NCBI GenBank assembly: GCA_014218235.1
Contig: CM024755.1
Location: 78,352,631-78,416,630, forward strand
Length of the DNA stretch: 64,000 nt
Direction: 5' to 3'
Source: Colocasia esculenta
Lineage: Eukaryota > Streptophyta > Magnoliopsida > Alismatales > Araceae
A model generated the notes under the pieces. It saw only the letters and a list, made by a program, of their open reading frames with translations, had not been told where the DNA came from and did not search any database. A program made the translations under genes and the position numbers. This document shows positions 35,125-47,860 of this stretch, piece by piece (position 1 is the stretch's first letter; each line of letters opens with the position of its first letter).

Positions 35125-36860
35125 AAAACCCCCTATGAACTTTTGAAAAACAAAAACCCACTATGTCTTACTTTAAAGTTTTTGGTTGCAAGTGTTTTGT
35201 ACATAACAACAATAAAGAAAATCTTGACAAATTTGATGCTAAGAGTCTTCAAGCTATTTTCCTTGGTTACTCTAAAATTTCTAGAGCATATAAAGTTTAC
35301 ATTCTTAAGAATAAAATTGTGGAAGAATCTCTACATGTAGTCTTTGATGAAAATTCTTATAAATCTGATGACTCTACATCTTGCAGGACTCTACAAAATG
35401 CAGAAGAAAATGACTTCATTGTTGAGTCTTCACCAACCATTGAGGAGCATGAAGGAACATTAGAAAATCTGAATAATTCAGTATCTACAACAAATGGATC
35501 AGGTAATATTGCTCCAGAATTGCATGAAACTGATGAGGTAACATCAGAACCTAGATTGTTAAAAGATTATCCTGTAGAGAATGTAATTGACAATTTGCAT
35601 GATAGAGTTAGAACTAGATCTTCTTTTCAAAATGTAATAAATGAAGACCTCTTGGAACTAATTTCCTAGATTGAACTTAAGTCTATTGATGAAGCTCTAA
35701 CCAGTGAAGATTGGATCAATGCAATGCATTATGAACTTCATCAATTTGACAGAAATAAAGTATGTGAATTAGTAGCTAGATCTAGTGATCAATCTGTGAT
35801 TGGCACTAGATGGGTGGTTAGATATATATTGAATGAAAATAGACAGGTTGTTAGAAATAAAGCTAAACTAGTTGTCAAGGGGTAAAATCAAAAGTTTGGT
35901 ATTGACTTTGAAGAATCTTATGTCCCTGTAGCTAGACTAGAAGCAGTAAGAACCTTTCTTGCTTTTGCATCATCCTTGAAATTTAAAGTTTATCAAATTG
36001 ATGTAAAAAGTGCCTTCTTGAATGGTTACATCAAGGAAAATATTTTTGTGGAACAACCTCCTGGACTTGAAAATGAAAAATATTTTGATCATATTTTTAA
36101 ACTCAATAAAGCTCTTTACGGTCTTAAGAAAGCTCCAAGAGCTTGGAATGACCGCTTGAGTTCCTTTTTATTGAATAAAGGATACATAAGAGGTAATGTA
36201 GACCAAACCTTATTTACAAAAATTGTCAATAATTAGATCATTGCTGTTCAAATTTATGTTGATGACATAATTTTTAGGTCTACAAACAAATAACTATGCA
36301 CTGAATTTGCTAATCATATGAAAATTGAATTTGAAATGAGTTTGATGGGTGGCTTACAATTCTTTTTGGAATTGCAGATACATCAAACCAATGAAGGAAT
36401 ATCCATAAGTCAAACAAAGTATGTGAAAGAACTTCTGAAGAGATTTGACTTTCAACACCTTAAGCACTCAAGCACACTTATGGCAATAAATGTAAGATTA
36501 GAGGAAGACTCATTTGGTAAGTCAGTAGATCCAAAGACTTATAGAGGTATGATTGGCTCTCTACTTTACCTTACAACCTCTAGACCAGATGTTCAATTTA
36601 GTGTGTACATGTGTGCTAGATTTCAAGCCAATCCTAAAGAAAGTCACATATTAGTTGTTAAAAGAATTTTTGAATATCTTGTTGGAACATGTGAACTTGG
36701 AATATGGTATCCTACTGGTTGCACATTAGATTTAATTGCTTATTGTGATGCTGATTATGCTGACTACAAACATGATAAAAAAAGTATTAGTGACTTGTGT
36801 TTATACAAATTGCAGACATTTTCACTAAACCTCTCTTACAAAATAGATTTTCATTCTTAA
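35125..36860 (+). pseudogene. Copia-A integrase end, reverse transcriptase and RNase H remnant
   Basis: After the integrase tail (K-V-F-G-C-K-C-F-V-H region at 35175) and an acidic linker, the reverse transcriptase starts near 35700 and reads W-I-N-A-M, I-G-T-R-W-V, Q-I-D-V-K-S-A-F-L-N-G and Y-G-L-K-K-A-P-R-A-W. The active site Y-V-D-D is at 36255-36266. Stops occur near 35665, 35882 (a glutamine position), 36235 and 36291. RNase H begins (Y-C-D-A-D-Y-A-D) but is deleted near 36790, and only its tail (I-A-D-I-F-T-K-P-L in a shifted frame) remains. It cannot encode an active polymerase. Confidence 0.9.
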
Positions 36861-37404
36861 GGTGAGAGCTTGGTTTGTGCAAATGTCCATATCCTTGATA
36901 TCTTCCATCTCATTTTGCAAATAAAATATTTGTGTTCTTGCAAATAAATTCTTGCTTCTCCCTTTGCATTGGCATTTTTGGTATATCAAATAGTGATTTG
37001 AAGAAAGGTAAGTGAGGCTTGTCTGGACACTTTCACTATGCGTGAGTATATGTCTCAACCAAGTATCAAGAGTCTTTTATGCAATTGTTGAGGGGGAGCC
37101 TTGTCATTCAATAAAACATTCTTGATCGTTTCTCTTTTGTATCATCCAATTCTTCGTTCATCAATATTTTTCATATTCACCTTTTGAGGGGGAATTACAT
37201 GAAAGGGGGAGTCATTGTTAATTCTCCACTCACTTTCCTTAACACTGCTTGTCTATCTTGATCCCCAACAATCAAAAAAATTAAGTCATTGTGCTAAGTT
37301 TATATGAGAGACTAAAGACATTCAAACTAAACTATAATTGTACATTTAGTTTAACTTCAAAGATTCCCTTTAATATCAAGGTTGTGCCATTTTAATGCTA
37401 TATG
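36861..37404 (+). other. Copia-A 3' non-coding region with polypurine tracts
   Basis: Contains GAGGGGGAGCC near 37088, GAGGGGGAATT near 37186 and GAAAGGGGGAGTCA near 37201, purine tracts typical of the 3' end of copia elements. A 3' LTR would start just after 37213, but I could not confirm one before LTR X sequence begins at 37405. Confidence 0.6.
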
Positions 37405-39066
37405 TGTAAGGCCCTTAATTTCTGAGCATTTTATAACTGTTTTGATGCTTTGCCCAAAATTTCTTCTTAACGTCAACATCTCTTGACATTAAGGGCTAGT
37501 TGATGGCAACACTTGTGTCGTTTACCTTATGGCCATAAGAAATAGACATAAACATCAAATGATGCCTATCTCTGGTTGACGGCAGCTATGTGGCCGTTTA
37601 CTTCTTCGGCTGCGTTTGGGATTCCAGATCTGAAACTGACCTGTTTTCTCCGAAAACTGATTAGGAAACCTCCCCCCAACGGTCAGGACCCTTATGACCT
37701 AGGATTCCCCGACTCTATTGCCTACTTAACCAAGACATCTCGACTAGGAGAGGACTTTGGTTCAAAAGAGAGGTTTTCTAGGTTTTGGGGAGAGAAAGAG
37801 AGAACTTGTGAGGTTTGATCTGGCAACTTGGAGGCGTCACCGGTGATCTTCTACGATTGGGAGACTCTACTGAAGGTGGGGGAGCTCTCCTGACATTGGG
37901 GAATCGACTGCATCAATGTGGAAGTCGAATCAAAGCGAGGAACATCACCTCTTTGGCTTGGCCGAGGAGGGCTTCATCGCCAAAAAATTGATCTTCAGGG
38001 TTTTCTTGGAGAGGGAAGTAACTTAGGGGTTACATCCCTAGACCTATCACCTAGAATTTAGGTATTTTTACGAATTTTTAATTCGTGTCCTGGACCCCCA
38101 AATTCATCGTTTTTTTGTGTTTGGTCTGCACCTTCTGCAGACAAAAGGTTGACGACAACCTTATTGCCTCCGAGTTCCTGAGTTAATGACAATCGATTGT
38201 GCCATTAACCCACTCTGATGGCAAGCCCTTACCGTCAAGTTCATATGGTTTTACTTAACAGTAGTTTTAATCTATGTGGTGTGATTTTTCGAGGATTTGT
38301 AGATGTTTACATATGATATAAAATTTCTGGTTGGTCAAGTATGTTTATTAGGTCAAACCATGAATTCTTGTTAAAATTCTGATCATAATTACGAATTATA
38401 GAATTTCTGTTAAGGGGAAAATATGCATGTTTTGATAGATCTAAAATCAGAATAAATAGATATGATGTATGAAATTATTATAGGAAATTTCCATGAACAT
38501 ATGGTTATTGTATACATGTTTTAAAATTGTTAGATCTGATTGTTCATTGTTTATCAAGGCTAATTGAATTATCTTATTAAATTGTATGAGATCTTTGTTA
38601 AATTTTAAAAATAGATATTCTATCATAAAAATTTTGAAAAATTAACCATATGATACATTTCATACAAAAAAATTTATGGTTAAAATCTGAGTCTGTTCTG
38701 ACTTATTTAGGTACTATTTGTAATTGTAAAGGTATTTAAAGAGCATATTAAGCATGATTAATTAAGAAACAGTATTTGCTGTGATTAGTATCATGTTTAT
38801 GTATTGCTAAGCTTATTTTATTACTGTTAGACAGTCATGATAAGTTCTGTAACCTGAAAGATATGTGTTAGATTTATAAGCATGTGAATGGATCATTAAG
38901 AGTATGTAAGATGTTACTAAGCATGTGATTAAGTGAAATATTATGATTAAGTGAAATTTGTGCCGAAATTGACACTGCTACCATGGAAGGCGGTGGAGCC
39001 GTACTGTAGAAAAGTTCTTATGGGAAGGCTCAATGTGTATGTGATATCCTGTATGAAATGTTGCGA
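37405..39066 (+). mobile_element. Partial LTR X copy, plus orientation
   Basis: Starts TGTAAGGCCC and follows the order of solo LTR X: the AACGTCAAC/GACGGCA word block, a GGAAACCT...CTTAACC stretch and the GACACTGCTACCATGGAAGG landmark near 38970. It stops at about 39066, roughly half-way through the family's length, at the edge of the next element. No coding content. Confidence 0.8.
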
Positions 39067-39072
39067 AAAAAC

Positions 39073-40247
39073 TGCTATGAAGAAATCTAAAAGGGGGGGT
39101 TGAATAGATTTCACTGAATTTTAAAATTCACTCTATTAGACTTTTGAGAAATCAAATTAAGATTTGAATCTAAAGGTTATTCCCAATTCTGTGCAACTTA
39201 GACAAGTTAGATGGTGAAATACTAACGAGCCTATCAAGCATCTACCGCAAGATACAATCAAACCACAAGAATAGAGAGATTTAGGGTGGTTCGGATTACA
39301 CAACAGTGTATCCTACATCCACCATCCACACACACACACAAATGTGGCTTATCTTTCCGGTTCAGAAAAGATGCACCACAACACACACATTGTGAGATTC
39401 AGAAATCTCAGAAACCACCACACAAAAAAATGGGCACAAGGATTGCACCAATTTCACAACACACACTTCAATAGAGTAAGTTTGAAACAAAGAACCAGTC
39501 AGAACAATTGAAATCCAAGTTGAAGATGACTGGCTCGAAGGTCCCTATTTTTGCTTCAAGAATGGGGACCAACTCTTCTGCTTCAGCTTCAGGTAGAAGA
39601 CTCTGATGGCTCAAAATTTTTCTTCAATTGGATCATCCAAGGTGCTCACGACCTTTGTTCCTTTAGATCTGGGAGCAATTCAGCAGGATGAGGTCTTCTT
39701 CAGAAATCGGCTGGAATACTCTGGAGTCTGGAAGAGCAGATGTGTGTTCTAATGGATGATTCTCCAAAAGCCAAGTGGATAGGGGTTATTTATAGCCCCA
39801 TGGATCCACAAAATATCTTGGGAATTGGGAGCATCGAAATTCCCGCCCAAAAACCCTTTACCAAAGTCATCCACGTGACTTGGTAATTTCAGATCTGGAG
39901 AATTGTCCGAACTATGTCGACACTACACAGCTATGTGTCGACACTACACAGCTATGTGTCAACACACAGGGTCCTGGCTGGGAAACAGACTTCTGGGACA
40001 GTGAACTAGTGTCGACACCATAGGGCACTGTGTCGACACCACTAGCATGTCTTCAGAATCCTTCTTCTGGGACAGTGAACTAGTGTCGACACCACAGAGC
40101 ACTGTGTCGACACCACTGGCATGTCTGTCCTTTTCTTTGAGCTATACATGAAAGAAACATTGTAAGATATAAATTTAAGCATGATAAACATGATTTCAAT
40201 ATATTCATGAATCATATTTAGACATCATCAAAATAAGAGATCCAACA
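39073..40247 (-). mobile_element. LTR of minus-strand copia element Y
   Basis: On the minus strand it starts TGTTGGATCTCTT directly after a purine tract (plus strand CTCCCCCTTTTT at 40250-40261) and ends ...CTTCATAGCA. This is its 3' LTR, with C-rich CAACCCCCCC near the end as in other SIRE-like copia LTRs. It contains four to six copies of TGTGTCGACACCA at 39915-40115. The 5' LTR was not found. Confidence 0.8.
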
Positions 40248-41178
40248 ATCTCCCCCTTTTTGATGATGGCAACTATGATTCATCAAGTTAACTTGGTTTT
40301 CTCACAAATGTAATTTTAAAAGTATCCATTCACAATTTCATGGTATATAATGAGCATAACAATGACATCCACAATTTTCATCAATGATATCCAAAAGTTT
40401 CCATCCCTTTGCAAACGAACATGTAATTCATTTGTCATTTTCAAAGAAAAATCAGACATACAAGCATCAACCAAAAAGTTTCCAAAAAGTTTAGCATCCA
40501 AATCAAAATGTATATAGCCCAAAAAGTTTAGCATCCACATCAAAATGTATATAGCCCAAAAAGATTAGCATCCACATCACATCAAAATGTAAATCCTTCT
40601 CCCCCTTTGACATCATCAAAACAAAAAGACATCATGCAGAAGGAGGTGGAGGAGGAGGAAGTGGGAGTAAGATGTTCTCTATGGTCTTCATCCTTGCTTC
40701 CATAGCACTCAAATTTGTTCTGATCTGAGTTTGCATAGTAGAGAGTCTGGTCTGCAAAAGGTCTTCCATTCTTTGATGATTTTCATACATGTTTTCTTGA
40801 AATACACCAAGACTGTGAGTTGCATGTTGAGAAGCAGCAGATGTACTAGGAACTGCACCATGTTGCCCTAAATTGCTAATATNNNNNNNNNNNNNNNNNN
40901 NNNNNNNNNNNNNNNNNNNNNNNNNNNNNNNNNNNNNNNNNNNNNNNNNNNNNNNNNNNNNNNNNNNNNNNNNNNNNNNNNNGGTCAGACAGACCTCCTC
41001 AATCCACACACAAACACAATGTGGGATCAACACTCCCATCACTAGTAGGAGCACCCAATGAGTTCTGAAGTGAATTAAAGGAAAAATAAGTTGCTCAAAA
41101 GAATTTGAGTTCAGAGAAGCAAATCCTCAAACATCAATCCTTCGATCTTGCTTCATCTTCTGTGTATTGATCAATTTG
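40248..41178 (-). pseudogene. Element Y internal remnant: coiled-coil/polyproline ORF end
   Basis: A minus-strand frame (40632-41054, crossing the gap) encodes a short coiled coil (E-N-H-Q-R-M-E-D-L-L-Q-T-R-L) ending in P-L-P-P-P-P-P-P-S-A. It sits next to the polypurine tract, where SIRE-like elements place an extra ORF after pol, and it resembles the middle of the extra ORF at 50629-53941. The rest of the element is missing. Part of it may be hidden by the assembly gap. 40248-40631 is non-coding. Confidence 0.55.
40883..40982. other. Assembly gap, 100 N
   Basis: Exactly 100 undetermined bases, a conventional placeholder, so the true size is unknown. Sequence on both sides is minus-strand element Y, so more of that element may be missing. 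Confidence 0.98.
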
Positions 41179-41782
41179 TGTAATGACCCCCTTTATACCA
41201 GTATGATTATACCAATCCACGTCGATATAAAGCATGTCATCACAGTGGGACATGTACCCAGCACAACACAGTAGGTAGAGATGTACACAAATAACAAAGG
41301 AAAGTACAACAGAACTGAATGTAACTCTTATTCCATCATTACCACACACATCCCACAGTCTATATAGTAGCAAAATAAATATACGAAGTCCACAAATAGT
41401 AAGTCCATATCACAACATCATCTCATGAACTAAATAAAAGAAAAGTACAAGCTATGTGGATAGCTCTCTAAATCTTAGCTACTCCTCTCGCTCAGAGTCG
41501 CTCCTCGCTATCTCCTCCTCGATCTCAGGAATACCTGCCTAACCTGTATGTTTAAGAAAAGACGAGTCTTCACAAAAGACTCAGCAAGAAACTTATTGGT
41601 ACTTCCAAACACTTATCACATTTATTCTACACAAGTTTAACATATAGAGCAATTTATCACATGATTCATATAGGAATAAGCGAGTACTAAATGAACAATC
41701 TATAACATGCTAACTACACATGGATTTAATATAACTCATGATACAATTCACAACTCACTCATGGCACATTTCCAAGCATCTA
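41179..41782 (-). mobile_element. Partial LTR X copy, minus orientation
   Basis: Starts TGTAATGACCCCCTTTATACC, the inverse of the solo LTR X end (GGTATAAAGAGGGTCGTTACA), and follows it for about 600 bp, including the CCAATCCACGTCG stretch. It is cut at 41782 by the next gypsy LTR. Confidence 0.85.
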
Positions 41783-43798
41783 TGTCACGTCCCAAAGCAT
41801 GGCAGCGGAAGAATTTAGTTGATCGTTAAGACATAAACAATCGGCAAATAAGCCTGTAGCGAGCAATCATATATAACACAACTATTTGTGCTCATAATAA
41901 AACTCATACTCTTTATTCCATTTCAATAATGAGGACTAGTACATACTCATTTCCAAGATGAACTATAGGACTAAGACTCGATAAAAAGGGAAGATTACAT
42001 AGCATCTCACACCTACTACATTATTCTATTCCTATCATACTCAACTATAGTACTTTGACGCTAAGATAACAAAACTTTGATATGAGCGCTCCTCACTCTT
42101 GTTCATCCCTAGTGTAGTCTTGGTTCTCTACGTCTTCCATATCCTGTTCTCCTGAAAGGTTGGAAAGTAGGTAATGGGCGCACTCGCCTAGTAGGATTTA
42201 CATCTTCCAATAATGATATAAGTATTTAACAATTTAAAATCTAGAAGGTATGAACATGATATGTACAACACAATTAACACGACGGTAGTAACACGTGTAC
42301 AGTGTATCATGCAAGATAGTATGATCAAGAGATGTAAAGATTAGTCTAGCAAGAAGATTGTGAACAATGATCTAACAAGATGGTAATGAGCAAGAACAAG
42401 ATAGCATGTAACAAGATGGCCATTTCATAAGCAAACAAGCAAGCACACACGAGTAAGAATTTTTAACATGTAATAGTAATTAGGCATGAAGACACTAATG
42501 TGCACTAAGGATCTATGCCACCTTGGAATGCACACTAGGACACGTGTATGGGGTTTATGTATCTAGCAATCAACACGTAAGTACTCCCAGCATAGATGCA
42601 ACGCCAGTAATCATTATACCCCATGGTTAACAATATATTTATGACTTGTCATCATTGGGGCTAGACTGGAGCCCTTGGACACACATTGTGCCCTGTCAGC
42701 ATCTCACTATTTTCAAATGTAGATACCCACAGTCATTCATGGCCAATAATAAGAGTCCAATAATATCAAGATAGTTGAGGTGATAGTTTAAGAGTTCAAT
42801 TCGGTAGCATAATGACGTATTTTCAATTTAGTCCAATCACTTATTAGTAACTTGGTCTTAAATTCAATAGAGGTGTAGTTCAGAATCAAGATGAGAAGAG
42901 AAATATCTCATCAAGAATGCCAAGAGAAGAGAGATATGTGCACACTAACTTCTAGGTACTTCATTGGTACAACCTGCTCATCGGCCATGTCGGAATCCAT
43001 GGTCAGAGGAGACTTACGGAGGCCTTGGTAAGGGGTCACTAGTCTGGCAGAAGGAATATCTGACGGAGAGTTCACCACAAGTCAAGAAGGGGCTTTCCGA
43101 TCGTGCTATAGTGTATGCGCATGCCACGCATGAGAATCGCTCAAGTGCGTGTGTGTAAATCTGATTATGGAAACTCCAGTTTTGGAAATTCCGATTATGA
43201 CAAGTATTATGAGTGCTAAATCAGGAAGTACTAATCATGCATGACCAATTTTAGCAAGTAACCATGTGTTTTAGCTAGTTCGATAACAAGGCAAGAATGT
43301 GAACAATTGGCAGGTAGATGGCATGATCGTTAACTTAAGATCAAGTAAAAATTATGTGAACATGTTTTAACTTTCATATGGGTTGATAAATGCATGATAA
43401 AACTTTCTAGAACCTTCCTAGAATAGATCAAACTCACACATGCAAAGAACGACACAAAACGACGAAAACCAAGATGTATGCCCCTTAGAAGGCAAATGTA
43501 GTCCCATCTCTTCATTTCCTCATGTCATAACTCATTGATTTCTTATTCAACTCTCATACATGAATATACCATCTTGACGCCCTTTTAATGAAGAATCCAT
43601 CAAAGGAAACGGCTCGCCAATCCAAGGTCTATATAAAAAGTTATGGTCGGTTAAGTGGACATAAGCAGAAGGCGACACATTGCCTGTCACCTTCTGAAGA
43701 TGAAGGCGACAATCAACTTGTCGCCTTCTGAAAAAGACCATGAAACTGTCTCAATTTTGGTATGGGTTGCGACCATGATGTTGTCGCATTCTGGTAGC

Positions 43799-46008
43799 TG
43801 ATGATCAGTCCACCTCCATGTAATTTTATTTATTATATGTATTTTTGGTGATTAACAAAACCATAGAAAACATTATCTAACATCTTTCTCTGAAGATTAT
43901 TAATAGGCATCAAGTCAATTAAAATCTGTAAGTTATCTACACTCGATGTCATTTGAAGTTCAAAGCATGAATTTTGTCTAAGTATACATCGACTTCCATA
44001 TAATAGCTCACAACGATTTCGTTGAATACATCGATTTCATATCACTTAAACATCAATTTCGTTGCTACATCGACTTCGTTGAATATATCGATTTCATATC
44101 ACTTAAACATCGATTTCGCTGAAAGCATCAATTTCATATCACTTTAAACATCGATTTCATTGCTACATCGATTTTGGTGAATAGATCAATTTCATATCAC
44201 TTAAACATCGATTCATTGCTACATCGATTTCATTTCACTTGAAAACATCGATTTCGATAAAACAACGATTTCATTATCAATTTCACTTAAACAACAATTT
44301 TATCATCAAAACAACGATTTCTTTATTGAAACAACGATTTCATTATCGATTTCTCTTAAACAACGATTTCATCATTGAAACAACGATGTCATTATCGATT
44401 TCACTTAAATAACGATTTCATCATTGAAACAATGATTTCATCATCGCTACAATGATTCTGTTTCAGTTAAACAACGACTTGGTCACTACAACAATTTGGT
44501 CGCTATAATGATTATGTTTTCACTTAAACAACGATTTGGTTGTTGCTACAACAATTCGGTTGATACATCGACTTTTGTAGAACAATGATTTCATCTCTAC
44601 AACGACTTCATGTGAAACAACGATTTTACTTGAACAACGATTTCATCTGCACATCGATTTCTGTTAAATAACGACTTTGTACAGAACATCGATTTCATTT
44701 CATTAGAACATGGATTATGTTCACATCAACTTGATTTCATCATGGATTATGCGCACATCATCTCTCTCTTTCTGACTACAGCCTGTCTAAATACATCCCT
44801 CTCTCTTTTAATGATTACATTTAATACAACTGTCAAACATTCTTGTTCAAATCATTTTTAAACATTCTTTAGTTCCATTCCTCATGATATTCAAATGTAT
44901 TTCAAATCTTTGTGGATTTCAAAGTTTTCCCGCGAAAGCATGTTGTATCCCACATTGTCTAACATTTATTGTGACAATACAAAACTCTGCAAGATATATC
45001 TTTTACCTGTCTTGCCTATTCACACAAAGTCAATGACAGAATGGCATTTCCCTTCTAGTGTATCTTCATACAGCACAACTACTAATATTGACTGACAGTT
45101 TAGACAAAGATAAGTTGTCTAGGTGTCAGCATTTATTGTGTGCAGGGTTTTCAGAGGAAACACACGTCTCAAGATGGACCTATCAAGTTGACAGGAGGAT
45201 AGAAGATTCAAACAATCTTTCCTCCTGAGTGTGTGCGTCTATCCGAGCATTAATGGCTGTAGGCTCACTAGCTCTTTGCTTCGGACCAGACATCCCAACG
45301 TGCATGAAGATGTGAGGCAATGGATATTTCAACGGATACTATAATGGTCAAATTATTTCAAACAAGATAAATAGAAGACTGGTGACTCCACAGAATAGAG
45401 TTCGAATAGTTTTTCTGAAAGAAAATCTTAGTCACTTGAAGAACAATGAGAGCCAGCTCCTCCATTCCATTTTTCCATAGCTCTTAGCTCTCTATGAGAA
45501 TAGTGCATTACTTTTGAGAGCTTGCGTAGATTTGAGAGAGAGAGTTCATTTGAGATAATCTTGTGTCTCTCAGTCTTCGCCTCAGATCAAGCATTTTCTA
45601 TAAGCTTGGTCTTGGGGCCTTTCTCATTAAACTCCTTTTTCTGTGAGCATTACTCTTCGTGTGTGATGAGAAGACCTGTTGCATTAGGTGGTGTGATTCC
45701 TCTTCTGGTAGAGAAGAGAAGGCCAGCTGGTGCTAGATGTGTAAGTGTCCTTAAGGGGGACTGTACCCTTGTTTAGTGGAATCCCAAGTGGTTGTTTGGG
45801 GACTGGACGTAGGACTCCTTGGGATAGGAAATCCGAACCAGGATAAAATTTCCTGTTGTCTGTGTAATTGTTCTCTTTGTTTTGATTAACACTAACTCTA
45901 ACTATTGATCTTAGTGTTGTCTATCAAGTTTGTTTATTTACAAGAATTTTTACAAGAAGAATTTTTAGCAATCCATTCACCCCCCCTGGGCTTGCTATCT
46001 GGGCAACA
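43799..46008 (+). repeat. 5' LTR of the SIRE-like element
   Basis: 2,210 bp. It contains the ATCGATTTC repeat field at about 43985-44700 and a 45290-45410 segment that is absent from the 3' LTR (about 125 bp, between CTCTTTGC and GTTCGAATAG). Confidence 0.92.
43985..44700. repeat. ATCGATTTC repeat field in the 5' LTR
   Basis: About 35 degenerate copies of (A)CATCGATTTC(A/G) or AACGATTTCAT with varied spacers such as ATCACTTAA and GTTGCTA. The 57-bp higher-order unit is clearer in the 3' LTR. Confidence 0.85.
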
Positions 46009-46010
46009 AG

Positions 46011-46022
46011 TGGTATCAGAGC
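46011..46022 (+). other. Primer binding site, tRNA-iMet type
   Basis: TGGTATCAGAGC two bases after the 5' LTR, then CTAAG, the usual copia primer site. Confidence 0.92.
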
Positions 46023-46069
46023 TAAGTCTCTTGTGTAAGAAGATCTCACGATCTTAAGAGCAAAGATAA

Positions 46070-47860
46070 ATGGCAGCTCAAGGATATGCAGAAGGTCAGT
46101 CTGTTAACAGACCTCCTCTATTTGACAGTGAAGATTACAACTACTAGAAGACTCGGATGGAGTTCTTCCTTCAAGGTCCGATTTCTAGCTTTGGTCAATT
46201 GTTGAAGAAGGAGGCCTCCTGGTCACAAACAGTAAGGACAAATGGACAGATGAAGGCAAGAAGAAAATATCCCTAAACATCAAAGCTAAGAGTATACTGT
46301 ACTGTGCGCTCAGTAAGAAAGAATTCAACAGGATTTCAGCATGCAAGTCAGCTATGGAAATGTGGGAAAAGCTCATACTCACATATGAAGGAACTAACAA
46401 GGTAAAGAAGACATGAATTGATATTCTTGTGGCATAATATGAAATATTTCAAATGCAACCTGGAGAATCCATCTCTCAAATGTACAGTAGATTTACAGAC
46501 ATCACCAACGGCCTGGCTGGGCTTGGAAAAACTTATGAAATCGAAGACATGGTAAGAAAAATACTAAGATCCCTACCAACCTCATGGACTCCAAAGATTA
46601 CAGCTATAGAAGAAGCCAACGATCTAAGGAGAATGTCTCTTGAAAAGCTCATTGGGTCTTTGATGGCTCATGAGATAAACATGGAAAGGCTGGGAGAATC
46701 CTCCAGCAAGAAGAAGCACAACAATGATCTCAAGGCCACAAAAGACACATCTGATGACGAATCAGAAAGTGACAAAAGCAATGAGAGCAGTGAAGATGAA
46801 GAAGCCTTTCTCTCCAGAAGACTGCAGGGCATAGTAGCTAAAAAGAAATACCAGTCAGGAAGAAGATACTTCAAGAAAGGTATAGAGACTTAAAAAGATC
46901 TGAAGGTAAAGATGTTAAGAGATCAGAATCAATATGCTACGAGTGCAAGAAGCCTAGACACATCAAAATCGAGTGTCCAAAATTAAAGAAAACTGAGTTC
47001 AAGAAGAAAGACAATACAAAGAAATTCAAAAGATACAAGAAGAAAGCCATGGCCGCTGCATGGAACAACGAAAGTGACTCAGACAGTGAGTCAAGCTCCA
47101 CTGAAGAAGAAGAAGAAAAGGCCAACCTGGCCTTCATGGCAAATGTTGATAAGAAGGTAACTTCCGACTCATCCTTTACTTCTTGCAATGAATCAGATTC
47201 AGATAGTTTAGAAGATGCTTTTAACAAATTATACAGTAAATATAAAGATGTCTATAAATTGTTAAAAACAACTAAGAAAAACTATGCATGTCTCGAAATA
47301 ACTAACTCAGATCTAAAATCTAAAACTGAACAGTTAGAAAAATAAAATTCTGAATTAAAAAGAAGAAATGAACTAATATGTGAAGATATAAAGAATAAAA
47401 ATGAAAAGATATGAAACTTAGAAAGTCAGGAAACCATAATCAAACTTACAAGTGAAATTAACACACTAACAAAAGATAATGAATATTTAATGGCCACAGT
47501 TGAAAAATTTACTAATGGAAAATCCTCTTTAATATTAAAAGGAGCAAGAAGATCAGGTAGGAAAAAGTATAGCTTAGGATATATCCCACCAGACAATGAA
47601 GAAATTGTAATTCACCCTAAAATTTATCATACTCCAAAATTCGTAGCTGAACAAAATTGTAATTATAAAATAAATAAAAATAAGAACCATATGCCAAATA
47701 GGATAATAAACAATATTCCTTGCTGCACACACTGTAACAAATTAGGTCACACTAAAGTAACATGTACAACCAAACACTTAAAATGGATTCCCAAAAGAAA
47801 CTGTGAAGAAGCTAACCAATCAGGACCCAAAAAAACTTGGGTACCTAAATCTCATTGATT
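46070..47860 (+). pseudogene. SIRE-like gag, broken
   Basis: The start codon at 46070 opens M-A-A-Q-G-Y and reaches P-P-L-F-D-S-E-D-Y-N-Y, followed by TAG at 46145-46147 where copia gag has tryptophan. A frameshift follows near 46200. 46453-46893 carries the capsid part (M-Q-P-G-E-S-I-S-Q-M, F-T-D-I-T-N, R-S-L-P-T-S-W) and a serine/acid-rich tail. A CCHC knuckle, C-Y-E-C-K-K-P-R-H-I-K-I-E-C, lies at 46938-46979. A second, C-T-H-C-N-K-L-G-H-T-K-V-T-C, is at about 47720-47765, with coiled-coil, K/E-rich sequence between. The protein would form the virus-like particle. Several stops (47343, 47413) break it. Confidence 0.88.

Larger units (their letters stand above)
8005..37404 (+). mobile_element. 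Copia-A: decayed Ty1/copia element, host of two solo LTRs
   Basis: Three separated pieces (8005-8987, 30914-31836 and 35125-37404) together form one plus-strand copia internal region: gag end, protease, pre-integrase, integrase, reverse transcriptase and the end of RNase H, followed by polypurine tracts. The pieces are separated by two solo LTRs, and across each the protein frame resumes in register once the insert and one target copy are removed. No terminal LTRs of its own could be identified. Stops and frameshifts are frequent. Much of RNase H is deleted near 36790. The element is dead and older than everything inserted into it. Confidence 0.8.

Noticed and set aside
37405..39066. LTR X as the terminal LTR of copia-A
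   Set aside because: LTR X is present as a solo insertion with its own AAAAC duplication inside the copia-A integrase, and 37405 does not directly follow a polypurine tract.
41761..43800. The partial LTR at 41179-41782 and the following sequence as one element
   Set aside because: At 41783 the sequence switches to an LTR start (TGTCACGTCCC) repeated at 61392, so two elements meet here.
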